From Rhizodiscina lignyota (Eukaryota > Ascomycota > Dothideomycetes > Aulographales > Rhizodiscinaceae), in contig ML978130.1 of assembly GCA_010015805.1 (NCBI GenBank), forward strand, positions 992,001 through 1,056,000: a DNA stretch of 64,000 nt. Reading direction: 5' to 3'. Of the stretch, positions 54,860 to 64,000 are shown piece after piece (the stretch's first letter is position 1; each line of letters opens with the position of its first letter). Under the pieces are notes generated by a model. It did not search any database and was not told the origin of the DNA. It saw nothing but the letters and a program-made list of their open reading frames with translations. The position numbers and the translations under genes were made by a program.

Positions 54860-57154
54860 ATGGCCTCAGCCCCCAGCGAGGAGTGGGTCGACCTCGACGT
54901 CCAAACGATGGCCGGCCAAATCGGGTTGTCCACCAACCAAACGTCTGAGAGACTCAATCAGATTGACCGTGTCCGCGCTCTTGGCGTCGCAGAGCACATC
55001 GATCTCCCTCAACTTGTTGTTTGTGGCGACCAGTCTGCCGGGAAGAGTTCTGTCCTTGAGGGAATCACAGGTATTCCTTTCCCACGTCAGGAAGGTATCT
55101 GTACAAAGTTTGCTACCGAGATCATCCTTCGCCATCAACTTGGGATGAACTCTATGACCGCCACAATCTTTCCAAGTGCCAACCGAACGCAGCAGGAAAA
55201 GGGCAGCCTGAAGCAATTCCGACGAGCGTTGTCCTGCTTTGATGAGTTGCCTCAAATCATCGAGGAAGCTTCCGACCTGATGGGGATACGTGGACACACG
55301 ACAGCAGCTGACGCACCTACTTTTACGGCCGACGTCCTTCGATTGGAAATTGTCGGTAATACTGGTCTTCATCTTACCGTTGTGGATGTCCCGGGGCTTA
55401 TATCTGGTGCGGATGACGAAAGCGATTCAGCTCTAGTCGAGGAGCTGGTAACGTCTTATATGAAGAAATCCCGCACGATCATTCTTGCAGTGATTCAAGC
55501 AAACAATGATATAGAGACGGAAACAATCATTCGACGAGCTAAGAAGTTCGACAGATCCGGAGATCGGACAGTTGGAATCGTCACCAAGCCAGACCTCATT
55601 AACGAGCATACAGAAGCACGAGTTGCAGCCTTATCAAGAGACCGGAACAAGCTTAAACTGGGGTTTTTCTTGCTCAAAAATCCGACACCTTCTCAGCTAC
55701 GAGAAAACATCACGTGGCAAAAGCGTATTGAAGCGGAGCGCCTTTTTTTTGATTCCAGCCCATGGAAAGAGCAGGTCTTAGATAAGAGTCGTATTGGTGC
55801 AGGAAACTTGAGAATCTTCCTCCAGGAGCTCCTGGACCGTCATATCGAGCTAGAATTGCCGAAAGTTCGCGGGGACATCCAAGAGCTACTTACCACGGCA
55901 GTTGCAGAATTGAAGCAGCTTGGGATCGAGCGAACCTCTATTGGCCAGAAGCGCATGTTCCTGACCGGACTCAGCATGGAATTCTACAGCATTTCCAAAG
56001 CCGCTTTGGACGGGAACTACTACGGGCGAGAATCACCCTTCTTTGAGGCCTTGGATATGAAGGATTCGAACCGACTGAGAGCAATCGTCCACATGGAAAA
56101 CATGTCGTTCGCAGATTATATGCAAGATCATTCCGAGAAGAGAAAGGCAGTGGGGGATGGGGATTCCTCAGAAGATGGACAGGGAGATAGACAAGAGAAG
56201 AAGCAAGACGATAGACAAAAGAAGAAGCAAGACGATAGACAAAAGAAGAAGCAAGACAACGAGCAACTATGCCTGACGCCTAAACAAATGAGACAGTGGG
56301 TCAAGACAGTGAGTTGAAGCACCCTATCTAGGATGGACAGTTGTTCTAACGTGGCAGGTATACCATGCGACTCGTGGACGCGAATTGCCCGGAAATTATA
56401 ACCATGTCCTCCTATCTGAGCTCTATCATGAGCAGTCTTCACATTGGGGGGACATTGGGCGAAATCACCTACGCGCTGTCACGACTCTAGTTAGTCGATT
56501 CGCCCACTCTGCGCTGCACCGCGTAGTGACAGACGTGGACGTCCGGCGTAGTTTGCAAGTTGTCATTGATGAAAAACTGCAGCAGAACTACGATGCTGCT
56601 GAGGCCGAATTTGAAAGATTGTTAGGTGATGAACAGTTCCATCCTATTACGTATAACCACTACTTTACGGATAACATTCAAAAATCACGACAGGACAAAA
56701 TGAAGAAGCAAATTACGTCGTCAATAAGCCGGGTCATCACTTCTGACTTCAACGGCCACTTTCACGTGAAGAATTCACCTGACGAGATCAACCGACTGGT
56801 TGTGAACCTGCAGAAAGGAATTGTGGTGGACATGGATGAACAAGCTTGTACTGAGGCACTGGATGGCCTAAGGTCATACTACAAAGTAAGCGGAGTTTTT
56901 GGATATTTGGTGATAGATACTAATAGACACAGGTCGCACGGAAGACGTTTGTCGATAATATGTGCCGCCAAGTCATCGAGAGGCACGTACTCGACGGGTT
57001 GGCCGGTGCTTTCGATCCTGTCAGTGTGAGTGAGTATGAGGAGGTGGAGGTTGAGAGAATCACCGCAGAAACTCCCGAGCTGCAGCGCCGCCGCAAGGAA
57101 TTGGCAGATTTGAAGCAGACACTCGAGTGTAGTCTTAGAGAACTGAGAGAGTGA
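54860..57154 (+). CDS. Dynamin-like large GTPase
   Basis: Three exons: 54860-56308, 56358-56885 and 56933-57154, giving 732 residues. Dynamin-family GTPases assemble on membranes for fission or fusion; fungal members outside the Dnm1/Vps1/Mgm1 set resemble animal Mx proteins. Seen: IDLPQLVVCGDQSAGKSSVL (P-loop), the switch TVVDVPGLISG, VGIVTKPDLI (TKxD), and the stalk with REEFxR-like helices from LELPKVRGDIQEL. No pleckstrin domain. The C-terminal third includes a Lys/Gln/Asp-rich insertion with a 24-bp repeat and ends in a coiled-coil GED-like segment (RRRKELADLKQTLECSL). Both introns are canonical. ATG context AACATGG. Function unknown; Mx-like self-defence or organelle roles are both possible. 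Confidence 0.88.
56186..56257 (+). repeat. In-frame 24-bp tandem repeat, 3 copies
   Basis: Three copies of GATAGACAAAAGAAGAAGCAAGAC (first copy with one change), encoding DRQKKKQD, inside the dynamin-like gene. Confidence 0.9.
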
Positions 57155-58405
57155 ACGTGGTTATTCTCTTAGCGCACCGGTTGAGTTCTTTAATGCATTA
57201 GATGCTCCTGGCTGTCTTTTTGGTCTGTTTTTTTTGCTATATTCAGGCACACTTTCTCGATCATGAAAGCATACTTAGTGAGATTACTACAATGACTGCG
57301 CCGTTTTGGACACTGAATGCAGATGCGTTTATTCAAGGGAAGATCAGAGAAAAAGAAAGCTACCATGAACGCTCGGTTGCTTTGCAAATTCTGTCGTGAA
57401 ACAGCTTGACGACGTCCAGGATGCCCTTGTGAATTGCCCAGTCCAATGTGCTGTGACTATTTTCATCCTTTAATTAGGAGAATGGACCAGGATATTCGCA
57501 AAGGTGACGCCGTCTACAATGCCACTCAAGACGCTGCGAAGTGGGCCCGGAGGCTTCGTCACAGGAGGGCTGCTCAACTACACGTGTCCGAAGCGGGGGT
57601 CATTGCAATTCATGTTCCGTTGCGCCAAAGGTATGATAAAGGATAACTCTCTAGCTAATGTACAGTAACAGGTCGCGAAGCCTGTGCGAGCCTGCCTTAA
57701 GAGACGCCGACGTCGTAGCATGAATGAGAGAATTTTCATGGGGATGGTCGGAGTGGATCACGCCACGGGAATAGATAGGATATGTCGATACGCTAGGGAT
57801 ATATGACGGTGGTTGGGAGCGCGTACATATGAGGCATTCCGCCCTGTCTATAGCTTCAGACACGACATCACTTCTACATAAAGCTACTTGAGTCGTACTC
57901 GACAATGCGTAGGTTAAGGTCAGACTCATATCTATTAACTACTTGAGGTCTAACTGCATAATCGGCGTAGAGATCACATAATCCCTAAGACGTAGCTAGA
58001 TAAGAAAGTCGAAGAGCTCGGCAATACGATAGTAAGCTATTCCCTTTATAATTGAATCTTTAATAGCCTCATAGCACATTTACGAGTACGTCATCCACCC
58101 AGCAACCTAGATCAACACCGCTGACAGGTTTCGGAGTTGGGACGCCCTTGGCCAGTACAGAAATCTCCAGGGAGCTTAATGATTAGGTTCCTCACGCTGA
58201 ACCAGTTTCCGGGCTGTCCAACAAACGGGCATTCGTCACTCGGGCCCCGTTTAATGACTATCCGACGGTATTAAAAAAACGAGATAACAAAGGTGGAGCC
58301 CAATTAGAAAGGTGGTGATGAGGAAGCGATGCGACATATGAGATCAGAGTCGGAAGACACGCTGTGTTCGTGCTGGGGCTAAGAACGGATAATTCTTCTA
58401 GTTAT
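57155..58405. other. Intergenic, 1.25 kb
   Basis: Convergent region past the dynamin-like and acyl-CoA dehydrogenase stops. Short unpersuasive frames only. Confidence 0.45.
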
Positions 58406-60043
58406 CTATAACTTAGCGGAGCTACCCCGAACCCTGTTCAGGGCTAACTTCTCAAGCTTATCAGATACTCCATATGCTGCTGCCAATTGCTCCGTTTTAC
58501 TCTTCTGTGACTTGATCTTTGCCAAGGCTGCGTTGCCTTTCTTGTTTTCCGCACGACCGAGTTGTAGCAGGTGGATTTCATCAGGGCCGTCGACAAGTCT
58601 GTGAGTCAAGGTGAGCTGGCAACTCTAAAGCAAAAGTTGGACGCAATGAAAGGAAAAATCGTATCTTACCTCATAGTCCTCCCTCCGGCCCACATGCTTG
58701 CAAGTGGCGTATCTTGGGAAACGCCGGCCCCGCCGTACGCTTGAATGGCCCAGTCGACAACCTCACCAAGAACCTTGGGCACAAATACTTTCGCCTCTGC
58801 AATCTCCTTCAGGGCCTCCTTTGCATTCATCTGATCAATCTTAACCGCGGCACTACAGACGATGAGTCTCGCAGCGTCGATATTCAAGCGAGATTTGGCA
58901 ATACGCTCGGAAATGACTCCATGGTCGCGCAACAGTGTCCCAAAAGGCTTCTTCCTGGGGTCTGCGGCACGGGCAATGAGATATTCGAGAGCTCTTTCGG
59001 CCTATTGCTCTTGTTATTATGGGGTTGGCTGTAATGATGAGAATTGCTAGTAACGTACAGCACCAACAGAGCGCATTGCATGATGGATTCGACCCGGTCC
59101 CAGCCGGCCTTGCATAATCTCAAAGCCGCGACCTGGGCCGAGGACCATATTACTAGCATGAACGCGGACATTCTCGAAAGTAATATGTCCATGGCCATGA
59201 GGAGCGTCATCGTATCCGAAGACGCTGAGCATACGGTCGACGGTCATGCCAGGAGTGTCTGCCGGGACCAGGATAAGGGATTGTTGGCGATATGGGTCGG
59301 GGTTGTGCGGGTCAGTCTTGCCCACGACAAGGTAGACCTCGCAACGGGGGTCTCCAGCACCGCTTGACCACCATTTCTATATAGCACGCAGTCAGTGATA
59401 CTGAGATCGAAATGGAGAAATGGGGAGAGATAAAGGTAGATAGTCGACTGACCGCGCCGTTCAGGACCCAATAATCACCGTCCCTGGTCATTTGCAAGCC
59501 GATGTTTGTAGCATCGCTGCTCGCAACATCTGGTTCGGTCATCAAGAAAGCTGATCTGATCTTCCCATCCAGGAGGGGCTTCAGCCATCTTGCCTGCTGT
59601 TCTGCTGTTCCGTACTTGGCCAAGACCTCCATATTACCAGTGTCTGGGGCAGCGCAATTAGTGACTTCAGGGGCTATCGCGCTCTTGCCCAGAATTTCGG
59701 CCATCAAGCCATATTCGATGTTGCTGTAGCCCGCGGAGATGTCTTTGCCGTGGGCATCGTGGAAGTGGCCCTTGGGAGCGAACAGGTTCCAAAGGCCCAG
59801 TGACTTGGCTTTGGACTTCAAGTCTTCGATGATTTTCGGATGAGCAGAGAAACGCTCTATTGTGTTACGGCCTAGGAGAGAATCGAATACGGGGTCGGAA
59901 GGAATGCACTCATCTTCGACAAAGCGCTCGAGCACATCTAAGGTGCGCTTTGCTTTGTCCCCAACGAGCGGTAAAATGAGGGTGGGTATGCGCTCCGAGG
60001 CAGGGGGGATGGGAGAGTCTTTGATCGGCCTGTTGGAAGCCAT
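58406..60043 (-). CDS. Acyl-CoA dehydrogenase, probably peroxisomal
   Basis: Four exons: 60043-59453, 59376-59059, 59001-58670 and 58598-58406, giving 477 residues. Flavoenzyme that oxidises acyl-CoA to enoyl-CoA. It resembles the ACAD10/11-like group. Seen: [34 protein letters not shown] (signature with TEPDVASSD); [32 protein letters not shown]; and [25 protein letters not shown]. The C-terminus reads RGSSAKL: the final A-K-L fits a type 1 peroxisomal targeting signal, so the enzyme is expected in the peroxisome, where fungal acyl-CoA dehydrogenases occur. No mitochondrial leader is visible. Donor of intron 1 is GTCAGT. Confidence 0.92.
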
Positions 60044-60872
60044 TGCTATTGGATGTGAAGTTACCAGGATGGGACAGAGGATTTAGTTCTGGTAGACCAG
60101 CGAGAGACGAAAACTTTTTTATGATGTCACATGAATGATACGTTGCGACGGATATCTACTAAAACTCATCGATATCGGCGGATGTCGGAGACTGCCAAAA
60201 CGTTGATTTACTCTGCCTTCAAAATTCCTCGGGACAGCGACAAATATAACAAAAGATGGCAAGGGTGATGCTCACACCACACTCAACTGGAAAATTGCCT
60301 CGGTCGAGATTCATCGCTCACTTAGGCGGGTATCCATGTCCATGATGCCCTTAGTCAGACGCTCTGTTTAGTGAGCACCCCCGAGCCGCACGTGATTTGG
60401 TGTTTGTCTCCAAGGGGCACTGCAGGGGGTATCATTACCCTTATAAATATGGAAGCCTTGCAATAGAGGCTGAACCCCGCTTTGATGTGGCTACAAATAC
60501 TCACAAAATGTTGAGTAATGTAATATCTTATAAGAGACAGTATTTTGCCAAGCCGCCAGTTGAAGAGCCGAAGCGACGGAAAACTCTAAGTCTGTGTTCC
60601 TGAGGCAGAAATGTTACACCACGACCCATAGCCACGTGTGCCACATGTTGTATATAGCCAATTTTCTTCTTCCTAGAATTCTCTCATGCGTACTCCGACT
60701 GTTCCCTCGATATAACTTTCCCTTGAGCCTCTACTAAAATGAGTGGAACGGTTCGGATCATAACTGTCTTACTTTGCCGTATTTACATTCACTTAATATG
60801 AATCCTGAATATCAACGCTTACAGTACTTCCCCTGCCATCTCAAGCACCTCTATCCCACACCATCAGCAGCA
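60044..60872. other. Intergenic
   Basis: Between the acyl-CoA dehydrogenase start and the GT25 stop, both minus strand. No gene seen. Confidence 0.45.
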
Positions 60873-62231
60873 TCAAGGCCACTCCCCCATGCTCCTCTCC
60901 ATCCGATCAATCAGACATTCCCCCTTACTATTAATCTGCGTCCTCAAATACCTCAGCGTCTCGGGGTCCTGCGTATACAACTCCTCGCTCCGCGCTCCAC
61001 ACGCAATGTTCGGCGCACCATCCTTCTTCGGCCCGTCTTCGTCCTCCTGTTCGTTCACAGCCGCGATCTCGCTTGGCCCGTCGTCGTGATGAAACAGCTC
61101 CGGATTGACGCTGTAGCACAGCCAGCCGAGGTCGCGGCAGGCCTCGAGGATGCGCACGTCGTACGCGGGCGTGCCCTCGTCGCCTTCCTTGTCGAATTCT
61201 TCGAGTATTCTTTCTGCGCTTTTTCTATTGACTGCGTATGCGAATGTGCAGAGGGGCCAGACGGAGCGGTGCACTAGGCGTGATTGGTGGGGGAGCTGCA
61301 GGTCTTTCCAGAATTTCCGAGTGCGGACGTGTAAGTGTGAGACGGGAGGGAGGGTGGTATCGTGGATGGTGGTATGCGGGAGGTTGTTGCGTAGACGATT
61401 AGCAGAGAAGAAGTCGCCGCAGTGGCCGAGGTAGAGTATCTCCCATTGTGAAGGATGGCCCCAGTAATCAGTTTCGGGGTTGTCGATGAGGGCGGACATG
61501 CTATTGTTTTGGCTAATGTTGTTTGGAGGTGCTTTCTTCAGGCGCTTTGTAGATGTGGGGGATGATGATGGCGAAGGCGATGAAGAAGATTGTGATGAGG
61601 AGACGAGCTTGCGGAAAGCGGCCGAAATGGCGGGGACTTGGGTGGATCGGAGATGGATGTCCCAATCCACGTCGTCCTCGATTATTACTGCTGTGTCGAG
61701 GTTGCTCTGCATGAACCTGCGCCAGTATTATGAGTGTACATAAGCCAGATTGGAATGCATGATATACATACCATCTTAGAGCGTGCAAGTGACCCAGCCA
61801 TGCTCGAGCAGAACCACGGCTAATTTTCGATCCGTCCTTCTTTCGTATTTTCTCAATGTCTTCGTCCGACCAATCTGGCTGTGTGGGGATGGTGATATCG
61901 ATGTCTGTGAGATTTGCTGCGTACAACAAACGCTCTTGTCTCTTCGATCCTTGTCGTGATACTGCTATGACTGTGCCGAACTATATCGAAGGTCAGCGAG
62001 GGTTCTCCGACATGGTAGAGGGCTGCGAGGCCGCTATAGCCATTCGGATTGACATACACCTAGAGTTGCGTTCGCGGGCTCAGGTTTCGCTTCCCTTTCT
62101 TCTTCGTGATGAACGGTGGGGATAGTACGCTTGTGGAGAGATACTGTAGCTCGTGTGGAGCGGAGATGGATCAAGGTTCCGATGCAGCCGAGGAAGAAGA
62201 TAACTAGGAGACGCGTAATGAGCGTTTTCAT
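60873..62231 (-). CDS. Glycosyltransferase family 25 protein
   Basis: Three exons: 62231-62058, 61980-61772 and 61716-60873, giving 408 residues. GT25 enzymes move galactose or related sugars; fungal members are type II membrane proteins of the Golgi. Seen: N-terminal TM anchor (LLVIFFLGCIGTLIHL); NATLGFGTVIAVSRQGSKRQE, the conserved donor-side start; GSARAWLGHLHALRW; AVIIEDDVDWD with the metal-binding acidic triplet; and LCYSVNPELFHHDD near the end. An insertion of Ser/Pro/Lys between residues about 150-190 is probably a loop. Substrate unknown. Confidence 0.88.
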
Positions 62232-63561
62232 ACTCTCCACATCCTCTTCTTGTGATGTACCGAATATTAAGGACGCTAGAAGGGTATGCGTCACCAAAGC
62301 TGGGTATGTCGGTCAACGACGCCAAGCCTTTCAGTCTGGTCGACAGACGAACGAATGGAAGAGCAACGAAAGAGAGCAAAAAAGAGGCTGGCAAGAAGAA
62401 ACGAGTCGCTGGAGGATTGGAAGAGATATATTGGAAGCAAGAGCATGATATTTCAGCGAATGGGCTCCACGTGCAGCACCGCGACGGTGTGCGTTTCAAG
62501 AGCTCTCGGTCCGGAGAGGACAGCGGTGGGGTCTTCCACGCCTGCCATCTTGCAAGCAGGAGACTCTGAGAAACTCCAGACGATTGAGGTCGCAGAGACA
62601 ATGGAGATGTTCGCAGAAGTACGCAAATGGACAGATCGTTTCTGGGCTGTCGCTGTTAAGGAAACTGAATTGAGTACACATAGGGCTCGACGTGGCAGCC
62701 CTACGAGAAATGAAGTGTCTCAAGAGAATTACAATAAGAGTCTTACAGCTTACTACAGATAGCGAAGTGCTTGATTTGGGTTATCCTTCCAAGGTCGAGC
62801 TGATGCTTTGGACATACTTTGTGGGGAGATGGAAGGAGGTCGAGCGATGCTTCTTGGCAAGTCTGGCAAGCTTCTCGAAGCTCATGCGGCGACGGCACGC
62901 GTTTCGAGCTGCCTCTTGGCCGTAGCACGGCATGCGGTCCGAAGGAGAGAAGAAAGAGCGCTCGATTGCAATCCATGTGGCTGACAGGCTCGTGTTACTT
63001 GGCTATCCGCACCGCCAATTGATCGCACAGCGTCCCAGCGACGGTGATCGCCAGGAGAAGCTGGCAAGTCACCGTGTGCGGATGCCTTCCTTCGCGGCCA
63101 GGGGTAGAGTCATGTGCCACAAGCGCGGGAGGCAGGTGAGGCTGGCCTGCAACATGGAAGGCGTGTCGCTGCACCTGCTGTGCACTGCTGCGTGCTGCAA
63201 ATGGCACGCAGAGATGTCTCGAATAAAGTGAGAAGAGTCTGAAGCATCTCAAATAGCGACCTGTCAGACACAAACTCTCCGCAGAGGCGGGCGCTAACGG
63301 GCGGCCCCTGGGCCGATCTCCATCCACGCTCCATCACGCGACCGCATCTCATCTCCACGCCGAGCGAATGGGCAGCAATACGAGCGGAAAGCATGTTTGC
63401 TGCCCTTTTCAGCTCCACCTCCACTTCTTTTGTCACATCTGTCTCTCGCTTCTTTGTGCACGCTCGTCCTTGCATGCCACGCATTCCACTGCCTCGCGAC
63501 ACCCCGAGCAGAACCCCAGCCACTTGCTGACCGGAACATTAAAAAGCGGGCACAACCCACA
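62232..63561. other. Intergenic, 1.3 kb
   Basis: Divergent promoter region between the GT25 gene and the gene starting at 63562. The last 150 bases are CT-rich. No gene supported. Confidence 0.45.
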
Positions 63562-64000
63562 ATGGCGGATGCCGCCGATCCTCCTGGCATAGGCGATTCA
63601 TCTGTCAAAACCGCCGTTGCGCGCTCGCTCTCACGCTACCGTTCGGTGCGCAGGCAGCAGAGCCTCACCTCTTCCAGCCCTCCGCCAGTTCCTGTGCCTG
63701 AGCATGCGGCGCTGCCGCCCAATCGCGCAGATATGAATCAGCAGAATGTGCAGCGCAGCATGTCGCGCTACCACCGCAACCGACCCGCAACGTCTGCTGG
63801 CGCTGAACAGCCGCAGCCAGTCCCGCAACTCCCACCGCAAATGCCACCGCAGACTCAGGCGCGTCCTCTGCGTTCCCCCACCAGATACAAGCACATCTCG
63901 CCTCAGCAGAGCTACGATGAAATCATCGACAACTACGCCCAAGCCCCGCAGCGTCAGCGAACAACCACACGGCCGGGCACAGCAGTGCGGCCCCCTGCAA
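63562..64000 (+). CDS. Partial hypothetical protein, runs off the window
   Basis: ATG at 63562 (context CACAATGG) opens a frame with no stop to the edge, 146 codons. It begins MADAADPPGIGDSSVKTAVA, followed by two copies of a short basic motif SRYRSVRRQQS and SRYHRNRP, and long Pro/Gln/Arg-rich disordered sequence, with SPTRYKHISPQQSYDEI repeating the S-x-x-RY idea. Coding use of GC-rich third positions fits a real gene. No domain visible in this part; identity depends on the rest. Confidence 0.65.
   Translation, partial: MADAADPPGIGDSSVKTAVARSLSRYRSVRRQQSLTSSSPPPVPVPEHAALPPNRADMNQQNVQRSMSRYHRNRPATSAGAEQPQPVPQLPPQMPPQTQARPLRSPTRYKHISPQQSYDEIIDNYAQAPQRQRTTTRPGTAVRPPA

Noticed and set aside
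1-64000. tRNA, rRNA, CRISPR or transposon signals
   Set aside because: By eye I found no cloverleaf with A/B boxes, no rRNA core, no regular spaced repeats, no transposase or reverse transcriptase motifs and no long terminal repeats. A covariance-model scan and repeat search would be decisive.

Overview
The window looks like nuclear DNA of a filamentous ascomycete (Pezizomycotina, probably Dothideomycetes). Genes carry short introns (about 42-87 bp) with GT..AG ends and CTAAC/CTGAC-like branch sites, lie on both strands without operons, and encode typical fungal families: a HET-domain protein, an NB-ARC/TPR NLR, a Zn2Cys6 regulator, MFS transporters, a P450, alternative NADH dehydrogenase, and ER glucosidase II. 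I see no rRNA, tRNA, CRISPR array, LTR element or other mobile element. Exon joins were worked out by eye from splice signals, phase and family motifs. No database search was possible.

Layout. 1-6.3 kb: a Rieske oxygenase gene with three 1-base frame changes (a pseudogene unless these are sequence errors), an intact FAD amine/amino-acid oxidase beside it, and a single-exon S41 peptidase. 6.9-11.7 kb: an eight-exon gene for a predicted 1481-residue protein with zinc finger, P-loop GTPase, RING-like finger, patatin phospholipase and ubiquitin-interacting motifs. 12.6-18.3 kb: NDH-2, an acidic hypothetical protein, a small secreted-protein candidate and an F-box-like protein. 19.5-25.3 kb: an NLR (helical N-terminus, NB-ARC, TPR) tail to tail with a HET protein. 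25.6-33.9 kb: DHA1-type MFS transporter, NDP kinase divergent from the glucosidase II alpha subunit, and a hypothetical protein. 34.3-41 kb: P450, a lysine-rich gene (3' part), PhoD-type phosphatase, GNAT acetyltransferase. 41.9-49.4 kb: medium-chain reductase, MCT-like transporter, Zn2Cys6 factor and kappa-class GST, a possible uptake/detoxification group. 50.3-57.2 kb: CFEM-like membrane protein, unresolved multi-TM gene, dynamin-like GTPase. 58.4-62.2 kb: acyl-CoA dehydrogenase with a C-terminal peroxisomal signal, and a GT25 glycosyltransferase. A gene enters at 63.6 kb and runs off the end.

The most interesting theme is the density of genes resembling fungal self/non-self recognition or cell-death machinery: GTPase-RING-patatin-UIM protein, NLR, HET protein and dynamin-like GTPase. 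The first has a domain order I do not recognise from any characterised system and is the best candidate for something undescribed.
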